NCBI GenBank assembly: GCA_023053545.1
Contig: JAKZAN010000007.1
Location: 992,001-1,056,000, forward strand
Reading direction: 5' to 3'
DNA: 64,000 nucleotides
From: Lepidurus packardi
Lineage: Eukaryota; Arthropoda; Branchiopoda; Notostraca; Triopsidae
The stretch's first letter is position 1, and every line of letters begins with the position of its first letter. Below are positions 1-12,781 of the stretch, piece by piece. The translations under genes were made by a program, and so were the position numbers. A model generated the notes under the pieces. That model worked only from the letters and a program-made list of their open reading frames with translations. It was not told the origin of the DNA and ran no database searches.

Positions 1-773
1 CTTACATAACAGCAAACCGGGTTAATCTACGGCAAACTGAGAAGGCAATCGTAATTACGTTAACATAATGTAATAAATGTACAGTGAATATGTTAACCGC
101 ACAATGATAATGTTGGAAAATGATCAACAACAGCATTGTCCTTTTCACACGTGATCTTCATGTTGCTGCCAATTTGGGTATGCTTTTTTAAAAAAACGAT
201 TCAAACTTATCGAGCGAAACCAAATCAAAAGCGAGGACAAACCAAAACAAGCCTAACGAAATAAGATTTGTAGTATGGCTTTCAAGCAGCTTACGCCATC
301 TGATGAGTGCGACACAAAATACACAGTCTGGCTGCAATTTTCATGATTTGCCAAGGAATAAGCGCCTTTTCCAGGCCCAGAATGAAGACGTTGGTGTACG
401 AAATTTTGTAAGAGACTTTGTTTGGAAAACAAAGGTCCCTTTGTTGCTCGCCTTTTCGTGAAGGTCAAGTTCACAGAACAGAAATTCAATGTTCAAGTTT
501 ACTAATAACTGCAAACTTTCGTAGGAACGGGATACATCCTGAAACTTTTACATGAAAATTGTATTTTTAAAAAAATATAGCTTCACAGCTATACTCCAAA
601 ATGACCAGGCAATGTTGGTCCTAAAATATTGCTAAAATCACAAATAGACACCGGAATCTACAGGCAGGTACATCGTGGCAGGAGGAAATAAACAAGAGTG
701 TTCGAGTCTTCGTGAATGTGCTCTCCTCTCCCAACAATACTTCCCTAGTTAACATCCACCGGAATTCAAAGCT
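1..773. other. No gene seen; 3' flank of IP6K
   Basis: AT-rich sequence downstream of the minus-strand kinase stop codon. It should contain the kinase 3' UTR, but I see no clear AATAAA on the minus strand (TTTATT on the plus strand), so the transcript end cannot be placed. Short open frames here look random. Confidence 0.5.
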
Positions 774-2746
774 TTAACCACGAATTTCGGATAAAATTCG
801 AGTCAAGCTATCCAATCCTAGCAAATAGCCTGTATCTGGGCCGCGATGAATCTTTGAACTGCCCAGATATCCAGGAAAAGTCGTGTGGGCAAAATCAATC
901 ATCCTAACATCCGAATAGCTTCTGTGCGGCCTACACTTGACTTTGGGTGGAAAGATAGGAATGGTTTCATGGGAGTTATTTCTCTTGCGTTTAAACTTTT
1001 GCTGTGGTCCTCGTGACGTTCCTTGTGCTGGAATTTCGTCCTGCTCACGGCCTACCGTAGCCTTCCTAGTACCTACACCTAAGTCGAATTTGGGATCACC
1101 ATAGGATGATGGAAAATCCAACGCCACGTCTGACGCTTTGCTTTCCAACTCGGAATCTATATCCGTTTCATCCGATGCTCCCCCAACACCCACTCCACTG
1201 TCAATGCTGTCAATAGAATTTTCGCCATCAAAATACGGGGTTAACTCTAATTCTTCCCAACAATCCACTTCTTCCGTGGTGTCTTTCAGTTCATAGCTGC
1301 TAATGTAATCTAAGCTTGTCATGGCTTTAGCTGCTCTGCCTCGCTCACGTTTAGTCTTGGGTAATGAACCCAAGTCATTACTGAATGGCGGGTACGCTTC
1401 TTGACAGCCTTCATACACAACCAAGAGGGAACTGTGTCCAAAAACATCAATAGGTTAGTCAGAATTTTTTGCGCACCCCTGTTAACGACTTACCTGGAAT
1501 AGAACCTGTACGTGTGTTGCTTCTCTACAGTTTGTCGCAGTTCTTTGAGACGACTCAGGATTTCCCCAATAATCAAGCGTCTATGACTGCCGCCACTCGC
1601 AAAAAATTGAACCAAGGCTTGACGCAGACCAGCCTGGTCCAAGCGCCTTCCATAATACTTGTCTTGGTTGACGTACTCATCTGTACCCGGTATGTATACC
1701 TTCAAAAAGATTGCTTAATTTAAAAATATAATTGTTTTATCTATAAGCGTTTAAGTTAGCGGTATCTTTTATAGTAGTGCAAGCGACCTGATTTAATAGC
1801 ATACCTGCATTCCGCAAAGTCGAACGCCAAATGACGCTGACGTACTCGCTTCACATTTTGCCATTTGGCGATACCGTTTTTCTGCCGTCGCATCATCCCC
1901 GTGTTGACGGGTTCCCATTTTGAGGTCCAAAATGCAAGGTCGTACAAATCGACTAGTCACGTTTTCTAGCATGATGAGAACTGCCAAATAGATGAGCACA
2001 TAAGCCTATTGCAAAAAACCACACGTGCTGGCCATTTTACCTTGCGGAAGGGAAATCTTGGGACATTGCCATGGCAGCTGAACATCACATGACTCGGGCC
2101 ACTCCACCGAACTTCCAGTTCCGCAGAGTCTAATCCTATAGTCACACTGTGTACGTCAGACACTTTCCCTTTTATGAAATGCAAAAAAAAAAAATTCAGG
2201 TAAAGGACATACCGCAAATGCCTTTCCAAGTCCGGCTTGTTGTAACTGTTTTCCGGATCCATGATAACCTCCACTTGCTTCGAATGGTATTTCCTTATCG
2301 TAGGTTTTACGGGATCATATTTCACCTGAATGACTCCTGCGTAAAAATCAAAGTTGTCCATGATACGGGCCTGGGTGAGGGCAAAGCAAATGTATGCAGG
2401 TCATTTTCGTACCTTTGTAAAGAGGTGCAAATTCGCGAATATCTTGTGGCGCATGAAGGTAAAAACTGAGTTCTCTTGGAATGGCAGGTTTGCAGACAGT
2501 AGAATGGTCCAGTTGTAGAAACTGGGTATGACCACCCACCTAAGACAATCCTGGTTTAGCTCGCCGTCCCTTTTTTTAACGAAGTGAAATGTACAGAAAT
2601 GTTGACCATACTTGATAGATAAAAGGCTGTAGAGGTATCTGGTCCCTTTCAGGATTACAACACATTCTTGGTATTATTGCAGGTACCTTCCATGATCCAG
2701 CCTCTTTCGATTTTTTGGACGGCACGGCTGGGGAAGCAACTGCCAT
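774..2746 (-). CDS. IP6K: Inositol hexakisphosphate kinase (IP6K family), 8 exons
   Basis: Phosphorylates InsP6 to the pyrophosphate 5-InsP7 using ATP; the family acts in cytosol and nucleus. Exons in transcript order: 2746-2687, 2638-2612, 2539-2413, 2336-2213, 2135-2041, 1980-1805, 1699-1494, 1431-774. Phases close to 1,473 nt, 490 residues. Seen: PFIYQVGGH and TVCKP near the N-terminus, FAPLYKGVIQV, the inositol kinase signature PCILDLKMG at about residues 159-167 followed by [21 protein letters not shown] near 268-280, and the metal-binding MIDFAH with IDF at about 440-442, then [10 protein letters not shown]. These match IP6K rather than IPMK or IP3K. Between VVYEG and MIDFAH lies an acidic, serine-rich then basic insertion that lengthens the protein beyond the usual 410-440. 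The first exon (M at 2746) and the 27-nt second exon are the least certain parts. Transcribed divergently from agrin. Confidence 0.93.
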
Positions 2747-5700
2747 AATTTCTCTTTATCCGTTCAAACTCAAAATCATCCCCTACTTCCAGTATGTAGT
2801 AGTCACAATTTCTGTGTTACTTGGCCGCGAAAGAACCTAGAGAATAGAACAGAGAATCTCGTTTACAAAAATCGTTAAAAAATATCGTGTAATAAGGTCA
2901 TGCAAACCCTTTAGCTTGGTGTTTTCACATACAAACATAACAACGTCCGAACACTGTTAACTGTAGATGACCTTGAGCTACAGCGGAGAGCTGTTGGGGA
3001 GGGGCTCGAAATTTTCACGCAATAGACCGCGAGGATTCTAGATCAATACTCGCAACAGAGAATCATGAAAACGATCAAGCCATGCTTGCTAAGACCACGA
3101 CCTACACTATTTGGCAGCTGGGAACACCAATCAACGTCTCAACGCTCTTGTAATAGTATTTTAGGCCGCGAATAGGCAAAGCAAAGCTGTTTCACGAAAC
3201 CTAATTGGGAATTAACTGGCGTCTATAGTAGTACCAAGGACACTGTATACGCAAAAGTTTGTATTTTCACATTATTTTTTTTGTAACACTATTAGAGGAA
3301 GAAAGTGCCTCCTGCAACTGCATGCGGATTTTCCTCTCCGTTCTTTGGATGAATCTCCCCCAGAGCCCTCGGCAGTTTGTTAAAACGCCGCACTAATTAT
3401 AGAACATTTTGGCCAGAGAATTCGTTGACACGCTGCCAGACGGATTTTTTGCCTTACCTTATAGCCCCATGCACGCGTCAAGTCCAAGATAGAGCACAAG
3501 CATTGGAGTGGAAGCGAAGCCAGAGTAGTGCAATCACAAAGAGGCTATCCTCAGATTGACTTAAGCTTGAAAGCGCAATGAGGTCAAAAGCTACCGGAAC
3601 AAGGACCACCATAAACCCTACACGTTACTGCATGTAGCGCTGTATGAATTTTCTTCGCACGTAAGGGCGGCTACGCAATCAAGTGACATGGCAAAGCCAT
3701 GCCCCATATAACGGAATTTTGCTCCGTGTCGCCGAAATTCACAAAAAATACACCATTGACAGCAGCTGCAGAGAAAGGGCTTACATAATATAACCTTTCG
3801 TCCTTTCCTAGACACGAGTATAAGAACCAGTTTACGATCCCGCATACGTAGAAAAGGATTGTTTGACATTCGTGCCACGCCTCCAGTTGACTTTTTAATT
3901 TAAATCTGAGTCCTTAAACAAAATTAGATCCCACTTTGTTGTCCTTTAAAAGAGACTTCAGTAATTGTAATCCAGGTGAGGGCCGAAAGGCAAACACCTG
4001 TCCCTTTGTTCGTCAAGACCCGGCTTACGTAGGTTTGGTCTTTTCTCTTCATGACTGGATTATATAGCATTCATGTACAAGAGCTTTTTAGGGTGTGGCT
4101 TTGGCTACTGAAAAACTGCCACTCTTGTGGCTATTTTTCCTAATTCTGGACAAGGAATAGAACATTCTCGGAATAGCCTCGCATAAGAACTTGGACATGG
4201 TCTGCCTCGGCAGTTTAAAAAAAAAAAAAAAAACTTGCAGTCCGTACAACGACCTCGTTCTTTTGTTACCAAGGGAAGAGACGCACATTAAACTTGTTCG
4301 TTGATCGATTTGCCAGCTTCTCCTGTCCATAAGTAACTACTCGGAAAAATGGGCCTACCTTTAACGTAAGATCACCGTAGTATTTCTATTAAAATCGGGA
4401 GTGGATGCTGCAAATGGAATACTGGAACCCTGCTAATCGCGTCGAGTGCTAGTTTGCACTCGAGCATTCCAAATAGCAAGTGACAAGTCGAAAAGGGACA
4501 CTATTTATCCACAAACTGGCTATTGTCACGTAGCAACTTTGGCAAACTAGTAATTCACACGCTATTGGGATGCTAACGATCTGCACAGCTCGTCTGTTGA
4601 GAAGGCTATGTAAGCTCTGGCCTTTCTGTAGCCTCACAGGACAAGCTTTCGGGTTAGTCTGGGCGATGGGAGAAGCAACGAAATAGAACGGAACCTACGA
4701 GAGGGATTTTCCGCTGACGTCAGAAAAGTGTACCAAACGTGCACCACAGAAGCAGGATTCTTTAGCTGTTTAGGCTGGGAACACGATTGCTTGTCACGTG
4801 TTCCACACAACTGGAACAATTCAACACATACGTCAGCGTTCATGAAATCTTGAAACGCATAGATTATAAAAACCAAGGGCAAAAAGCAAGCGGCAACGTA
4901 GCCTTGCGAAGGCATTTGCCCACTCTAACTAAATTGCATGGACTTGACCTTATTTACCCGTTCCTTCCTTCAAAACTAACTGCGTATTTCCCCAAGTGTT
5001 GAGCAAGGACCACTTTCTACTCCTCATGAACACAAAAACTGTAAGGGTGAGAGGTTTAGGGAAAAGTAAAACAACCGTAGGCTTGTAACACTGAGTAGAA
5101 ACTAGACGAACTCGTCTAAACCTAAACCTTAATCACGCTACACGTTTGGTTAAGACTTGTCATTTTACTGATAAGAATTGGGTCATAACAAACCCCAAAA
5201 AAGTGACCTTAACCGCTGATTTCTGGCAAGGTTGATGTCATACCCGATTAAGAGAGCATCAACTGATAACGATATACAGATGCTGATGCCGATGTTTGAA
5301 TAGTTGGACCTCACATTTGTCCGGAAAAACCTCCAGATATCTTATTATGCGAAGCGGCAAATTCTTCGGTGAAGACCTTAAAGGCATATAGGTTTGTTTT
5401 ACTGCTTTGTGTTTTTCCTCTTTTCCTTCCTTGTTACACAACACTAATGACTGGATATGAAGAAATAGCCTGGCATGGCAACACGATTAAATGCCAGTTA
5501 AGACTCAAACAGATCCGATTTTCCCTGTCATCGTTTATGTCAAACTCGTTTTTATATCGCAAAGAGAGCTGTTAAATAAAATCTTTGTATCACAAGAATA
5601 AACACTGGGCGAAAACGACAAGTACAGAAGAGAAAGCTTCAAGTTCCGACTTACCAAGTATAGGTGTCATTCTATTCCTCTATGGCGAATTATTCTCTTC

Positions 5701-8565
5701 TAGTCTCTAATTGCAAGCTGTAAGCGGAATTCACTGTAAAAGCTGCTATGGCAACACATTGTATTGCCTCTCGACCACGTCAGCAGTCAAAACACAAAGT
5801 ACGACCATGAAATGGAATGCGAATAACGAATAGGTTTCATGACTCGTGGGATAATTACAAAGTATGCTGCAAAACAACTCTTGGCTTCAGGTAACGGTGA
5901 ACGTTTGGATGAAAATTACCAAGTTGGTGACGTGAGGAGTTGCATGAAGAATCAACCAAGCTAGAGTCACGGTATTGATCGCTCCTTGCCTAGCTCACGT
6001 AATCATGCAACAAAGCAGAAGGAAAATCTAGCTTGACACGAGTCTCATGGTAACAAGGCATAATATACGCTGACTTGAAAGACGCGATTTTGAGCTTGTG
6101 CTTCGACCACCTGCTCTTCCAATTTGCCCAACTTTTCCCGAAAGTTTGCCCCAAAGCCTTCCAAACTACGCACACAAACAAACGCCGACTTGAAAATATA
6201 CATTACTAAATTACTCGCCTCATTTCAAGTGCTAGAATCTTTTAGGAAGCAGATTATTAAGACGGTTTGAAGTTCTTTTATTTAAAAATAACAAAGAACC
6301 CTTTAAACCTTACAACATTCATGAGCGACAGGTTGGAAAAAGGTCTTACTTGATACTTTATTAACGTTGTCTGAGTGTATGGTACTGTTACTATTTCTAA
6401 GTAGTTGGCAAACAAGACTTGCACACTAAATTCTCGCGCTCGCAAACTTGGCAGTGATTTGGAACTTCCGCACTCATTCACATTAAGCACACACAACAAG
6501 GCAAACAAGCCCAACAACTATGACAACCACTAAGGACGTCCAGAACTAAAATGACGACGCAATGGAAGGCAGACTTCCAGACGCATCGCATGACTTTCAA
6601 TCTGGGCTGGATACGAACAAAAGCTGCGTAGGTGTGATGTGCAAAGAATAAATAACGTTGGAGGGTCAAATTTCCTTAGATTTCACTTTTTGTTTGTATG
6701 TTTTTTAAAAGAAGGGACACAAAATAAATGTTGAACGGGAGCAAGTACTGTAACCGGTAGAATTTGCAATAAGCAAAGGACAAACCACAGTATATAGTAT
6801 ACCACAGTATATGCCTATATTTTGTGGGAAAACCCTTGTAGCATGTTGCAATTGCTTTCCCCTTGATCCAAAGAAAGGCAAAAAAACTGCGCTCTATCTC
6901 ACTCGAGAGCATTTATCTCGTCAAGGGTAATAGTGCTTTCGTTCCCTTCCCTGGTGTCGAAACTGCAAATTTTGCACGGTCGTAAAAGCGGTGCAAGGCG
7001 TATGAAGAAATCTGCTCAAGACGATTTAATGGCGAAATGTAGCGCATCCAAAATGGGTCTTGTTTCAAACTAGCCATAATGAAAAGCAAGGGAAATATTA
7101 TCATGTAAAAATAAAAACGTAACGCTGATATATAACATCCACGGCTATAATATTGAATTGTGCATTTTGTGGCTTGCGCGTACAGTCATAAAACAATTCT
7201 CGGTTCAGAATCCTGCATAATCGGCAATGCCCTTCCCTTTTGCTCTGTATGGAACTCGGTGATTAAACCCTTATAAAGATCATCGTTACGGAAGGTCGAA
7301 ACGCAGCAACAAAATGTATATCCGTGAGCCCACCATGACTAAATTACAGGCTATTAATACGTCCCAACGTCTTGTTAGTTTACGCTTTCCACTACTAGTT
7401 CCAGGTTTCCTTTCAGATATTTTTTCCTTCCAAAGATGGTAGCACGCAAAGGGGAGCAGGTACGAAAAATTACCTCCATCGCTAGTATCCTTATGAAATT
7501 CTTTTCAGGCCAAACTTTTAACTTGGAATAGCACGTCTTAAAAACGGCTCGCAATCTCTGTATTCAAACATTTCTAAACTTGGTTACGGCAAGGGAAAGT
7601 AAACAATTCCGTGTTTTTTTAATACAGGTTATATCTGCAGTCATGAGCTACTATGTCATTGCCGTGTAAGGACCTTGACTGCAGAGACATGCAAATGTGG
7701 ACTCAATGTATCCAAGCCCGGATTCACCACTCCCGAATCTGAATCTGATGATGATAAATGACTTGCAATCAAACTAAATATTTGGCTTTGACGGTGCCCA
7801 AAGACAAGCCAGTCTTCACAGAAAAACTTAACTGCTCCTGCATATTTTTACAATATTGTTGGGTTAATTTAAAAGCTTTTCAACGAAACAACTACACACA
7901 CACACAAATACAACCAGTTCAGAAGTAAAAGAAAAGAAAGCAACCACCTTTATTTGCATGCTTTCTATTACCATACAAATAGGACCCCATGTATCACATA
8001 CCACAAACTGTGTTTGCCATAAGAAACATGAACATTCACTAAATAGATCCTAATATGGTAACCCCGAAGAACTGGAGTTGAAATTACTTTGTGGTTAAGA
8101 CATACGGTTGCACCAGAAGGGCCAAAGTACATTCTGTTGAGATGATCAAACATCAAACGTTCCTCCTTCGACGGCATTCATCCGAATGCCACTACAATGA
8201 TGATACACTAAACCCAACACTAGCCTTGTCCCGGAAAAGAACCTTTGCTTTCATTCTTCGAAAATCGAAAGTAACAGAGCGAGCAAGGGAAATCCCATAA
8301 ATTAATCTGCCGAGACAGACAATAAGATGCTGTTATCTCCAGCAGACGAAGACGTGAAAATCAGAAACGAAGTTGGAGTTTTTTACGGTCGTAGAAATGG
8401 TCAGTTGCTTAATGAAGAATTCGACTCGAGCTAAAACAGTAGGATGTCTCCTTAACAAGAAAGCGCCAAAAAAAGAAAAGCCGCTCATTAGAGGCTCCCA
8501 TATTCGATGGTCATGTCATGGAGCTCATAATGGCTTTTTTAATAAGTCCTATACCTAACACTTGG
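2747..8565. other. Intergenic, no supported gene
   Basis: Upstream of the kinase start. It presumably holds the kinase promoter and 5' UTR. Only short scattered open frames are present on both strands, none with recognisable domains or convincing splice chains. Two ATTTGCAT-type octamers occur at 7689-7696 (reverse) and 7952-7959. Nothing else stands out. Confidence 0.5.
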
Positions 8566-8861
8566 TTACTTTTCGGCTTTGGCAGGAGCAGGAGCAGCAG
8601 CAACTGAAACTATGGTTACACCGCTGTTTCGCCACATAGCCAGACCTGTAATTGGCTCCATAAATTTTGCTATCTTTAAGTCTTCATTGCCTATAATTAA
8701 CAGACTTGGGTCTTCGGTTGTTTCAAAAGAGTCCAGAAAGGAATCCACCCACGAGTTTTTTCTTGTGTTTTGTAACAATTTATTTTTAAACCAATCCAAC
8801 AGGTGGCAAACCGAGAAAGACGGTGAGATCTCTGTTTGAAATTCCCTGCAAGTCTTGCTCC
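8566..8861 (-). CDS. Possible terminal exon of an unidentified gene
   Basis: Not recognised. On the minus strand a pyrimidine-rich acceptor (tttccttag) ends at 8862 and is followed by a 296-nt open frame running to a TAA at 8566-8568. The frame reads SKTCREFQTEISPSF... and ends VSVAAAPAPAKAEK, about 98 residues, phase 1 at its 5' edge. It has an acidic, mixed composition rather than the low-complexity look of chance frames. A second minus-strand stretch near 9070-9190 (reading LGDSKTPVVEDVLGDVGK) might be an upstream exon, but I could not chain the two with clean splice sites. It could equally be chance. Confidence 0.22.
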
Positions 8862-11800
8862 CTAAGGAAATTTAAAACAATAATAGGTTTCGGGTTTCAG
8901 GAAACTGAAAATAAAATAAAATAAAAAAAAACTCTTATTTGCTTTCGTATAAAATTATGCTACTACGGTTTTTATCCCCACTGAAAACCACACAAGGTGA
9001 GCATACGCTGGCGCCTCGATGGCCTCATTTACTATGCAACGTCGTCTCAGCTGGGGCTGCAATTAGCCCTCCATGGTTGGGTCAGGGCGTTTCCTCGCCG
9101 TGTGAAATGCACGACGAGTTTACCGACATCACCCAAAACATCTTCCACGACCGGAGTTTTAGAATCTCCAAGATACTACTACAACGCAACATGATGGGAT
9201 GGAGGAGAAAAGTATATAGATCTCTGCCTCTATACTGCTGTACTAAGGACCCGTTTCATTCGTCGCATTCCTCAAAACGTGTAGGAGAAGCCATAATGAA
9301 GGCGTTAATCACATATGGGGCTTCCTTTCACTGCCTTTTGGGTTTACTACTGCTTCCCTTGAAGAATCTAGTGAAAAAAAAAACGAACGAAAAAAAAAGA
9401 ATAATGAAAACGGTTAACTATAGGTTTACTGAAGTGTGCAGACATTTTGCTTAGCTGTCAAATTTTATCAGCGTCTTTCATCGTTTTTCCAAGACGTATA
9501 AGTTGGCAGTGATTTTCCAAGTCCCGTTCTCTTGTCATGTAAATAATTACTATCCGTCCGCAATGGGGAAATAAAATAAAAGTAAATTTCCCACTTTTTC
9601 TTTGCAAACTTTCTGGGTCTTCAACTTTTTTTCTTGTAAATCTCGTGTTAATCCGGTATTTAAGACGATGAAAAAAGGTAACTAGCAGATCCCTGAACCA
9701 AACTGGTCTTCCAAAGAGCCCTGACTATAATGAAGCTACAGAGAGAGCCTCATTGAATATGCACAGCTAGGATTGTACTGCAAATTGATACTTTCTTAGT
9801 TTACAATACGATTTTTTGTTTGTTCCTTTTTTCGTCTCCATTTAAGTTCAGTAAACATTCCAGTTTGTCTTCCCATCTCATCCATATCAATTTATATCTG
9901 TTTGGGCGCCTGAACGCTGCGCCACAGAAAAAAGAAAAATTAATTTACAACCCTCTTCAATCCGATAAAAAAGAAAAGCGCTGGGCATCTCGAAAGCGTG
10001 GGCAACGCCTTACAAACTACTATATAAGCTTAACTAACGTTTCTCTGTCATAAAAAATATCGATACATAATCAGTTCTCACTCCCGTGTTTCATTTTCTG
10101 GTCAAATAAAGGCTACGGTTCTTGATTTGTTTTTTTTTTTAACCAGTTTACCCTCCAATAGTGTCGTTTTGCGTGTTTCACCACCATTTACCTGACTGAT
10201 TGGATTGCATTCTTATTTCTCCCAATTCTCGAAAGAAAAATGACTGAGGTACGTTTCCAACCCGGTAAAATCGAAGAGTAGGAGCTGAGAAGGGGCAACT
10301 GATGAAGATTTTTCAGTTCCCACAAAACGGTTTCTTGACTTTCCCCCTAAAAATGTCGAAGAGCGCCTGTCTGGCACGCTTAATGAAAACGGACCGCGAA
10401 AAAAACGAATGTATGGCATTTACCGCTTCATTTTGGGCATGTACTGCTAAACTTTATACAAGTACTCGTAATTCAGCCAGGGATGTTTTGGCCGTTCTGG
10501 CTTTAATAAAAACCAAATCGTGCACTTACTTTTACAACCTAATGCGATAGTCACTATAATAATTTCGTAAATTGTCTAGTCTTACCTTCAAGGCTATGAT
10601 CTATCATGTGTATTATAGGCCGGCACTAAATTTGCCAAGAATATAATACTCTTAGCCGAAGGTTTGGGGGCTGCCAATGAATGCAGAAGGATACAGGCTA
10701 TGAAATGCGCGTTTGCCAATTGAAACGTTAGGGTTATATAGGCAGCCACGCAGTAGGAGCTAATTCCTCATGTAAAAACGTTCTTGTAAACGAAGTTTTG
10801 CTGTTTGCTTTTAGGGCGATCAATTCATGTAAAAACTCCAGGACGGGATACACCCCTATATAGCGGGTATCTTTAAAATCGACACCCATAAAACCTTAAC
10901 AAACTTAATCCCACCCTAAAAACACAATCCATTCAAGTACTGAGCCAAAAGACATGGAGGAGACTATTAAACCATGCTAGCATATTACTCTGCACAATCA
11001 TCACTTGGCAAACAAAACTTGGCAAACCCCCAAAAAAAAAAAAATGAAATGGCCAGCTTTATACGAACAGAAGCTGGTACGCGAGATACAGGATCGCCCT
11101 CTGCAATCACCGAAAGATTACGAAAAAGGACTATTGGCATTCCGCCCTTTTCCACATCTTGTGTCTTTGGGCGCACCCGACTCCTGAGCACGCAACGCCA
11201 GGAAATTCCAGGTTACTAAAAACGGACGTGTTTAACCCAAAATATTAGGATGGGCTGGAAGAAGGTTGCTTTTATTTGGAAAAGCGATGGGATAGTATAG
11301 CATCGGCGGCGGGACTTGGCTTGTTAACTTGCTGGTAATGTGCTGGTGGTGGTTGCTTTGGGGATACAATGTTGGAAGCCGAGGTGATGGGTCGGGCATC
11401 ACCAGTTCGGGATGAAATCCCAGCAGGTTGCTCTTTGGCTGGTTCTCTACCACCACTACTAGCACCACACACAAGACAACTCCACATTTCTATACACCTT
11501 TCTGGATGGTCAAGATGTGTAGGCAAGACAAGGAGAATGGGGAAACACACGAGGCTGGAAAATGAGTTCGCCGACACCCAAAACAGTCAGTAGACTTCAG
11601 ACGTGTGCCCGCGAAACACTTTAATGGAAGAGACTGGATCTTACTGTGATTGCCGCATCATACGACTGCTGGATTCCAAAACAAACATGTGGGACTGGGT
11701 GGCTGCTGCTGCTCTTGCTGCTCCAGCGGGGAGTGCCGTGATAACTGGTTGAACGAGCTTGATTGCATCGCAATTGCTATGTAAGTGTGCACGATTTTTA

Positions 11801-12069
11801 CCTCGACTCATGGAGAAGGGAGTGCAGTTGCGCTTAGTCTTGTCACTGCAGAGAGCGAAGACTCTTAAACGCATCACATTAAGTGCTAAGCTTGTGATTG
11901 CGGCAAGCTAAAGTGTTTGGGGGTCCTGGCTTCCGAAAGCCCGAAATTTTTTTAAACCTTCGAAAACACGAAAACCCAACTTTGGTCATTGATCAACCTT
12001 GAAGCGAGTGTCACCTCCCGGATCCCCTCCTCGCTTTAGTGATCCATTCGTTTTATCCATTAGCAAAAA
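8862..12069. other. Intergenic, no supported gene
   Basis: No domain-bearing frame. A 171-codon plus-strand frame at 8939-9454 is open but shows no recognisable motif and ends in a poly-A/K-rich stretch. Two copies of ACTTGGCAAAC lie about 16 bp apart at 11003-11030. The last kilobase should carry the promoter of the first agrin NtA exon; no TATA box is visible there. Confidence 0.45.
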
Positions 12070-12781
12070 ATGGGCTCGTCTTTGACGGTGAGGGCCCGGT
12101 GCTGGCAGATTTGTCTGCTATCGTTGGTTGCCGTGCACATGACAGCCTCAACTGTCCCAAGCGTGCCAAACGTTCGGTCGCAACAATGCTTTGTAACGCC
12201 TAAAGAGTACAATGACTACATTGTGGAAATGGTACGTAATTCGGATGCCATATTCACAGCCACCGTTGATCAGTTTCAGGCGCTCGAGACTGACCGGCCT
12301 GCAAATCGTGACAGTGATGGATCTTTCCAACGAGACATGCCGCTCAGGCATAAGTCGAGTTTGGATTTGGTTAACGTATCCACCAACAGTACCAACCCAG
12401 TTGCCCAAGTAAAGCTCAAGTCTATTATCAAAGGTGACCGCAATGTCCTAAGCCATCAGTCTACGTTGAAGCTTGTCTTCCAGCCAGCTAATCCCTCAGA
12501 AACCATCAGTAGCAGCGGGACAGCTTTGGGTAACGAACATATGATGCTCCGACATAAACGAGAGAAACTGAAAGAAGAAGAAGAGCTTTGGTGTTTGCAT
12601 GCTGACCCCCTTAACGTCAAGGATTCTCGGATTTTTTTCGTCAAATTACCCAAACCTGGAACCTATAGCAAGTCTGCAGCCAAACCGGTGGCAGACTTTT
12701 TTGTAGTCACCTCTGCTCCGTATGCAGTCTCGGTCCAATTACTGAGTCGCTTGCGAGCAGTAATGTACCAACAATCCAACC
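12070..12781 (+). CDS. AGRN: Agrin alternative first exon A: signal peptide plus NtA domain
   Basis: Encodes a secreted agrin N-terminus of 237 residues. A signal peptide (about 1-28, hydrophobic core CLLSLVAVHM) leads into a diverged NtA domain, the TIMP-like module by which agrin binds the laminin coiled coil. NtA landmarks: Cys40, the strand DAIFTATVDQF (about 59-69, matching NVVLTGTVEEI of vertebrate agrin), LKSIIKGDR, Cys175 in ELWC, and DSRIFF at 185-190. Two N-glycosylation sequons lie at NVS and NST. The exon ends TCC AAC C|GTAAGT in phase 1, so splicing to 35211 gives a histidine and continues in frame. The C-terminal segment (YAVSVQLLSRL) departs from the I-T-L-R-N-L pattern of other copies. 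ATG context is CAAAAAATGG. Use of this exon as a transcription start is inferred. Confidence 0.8.

Noticed and set aside
8939..9454. 171-codon plus-strand frame
   Set aside because: No recognisable motif, ends in an A-rich lysine stretch, and overlaps a better-looking frame on the opposite strand.
3000..12000. Search for a fifth NtA-type exon upstream of exon A
   Set aside because: No frame with the FTG strand, the RIFF motif or a phase-1 donor was seen.
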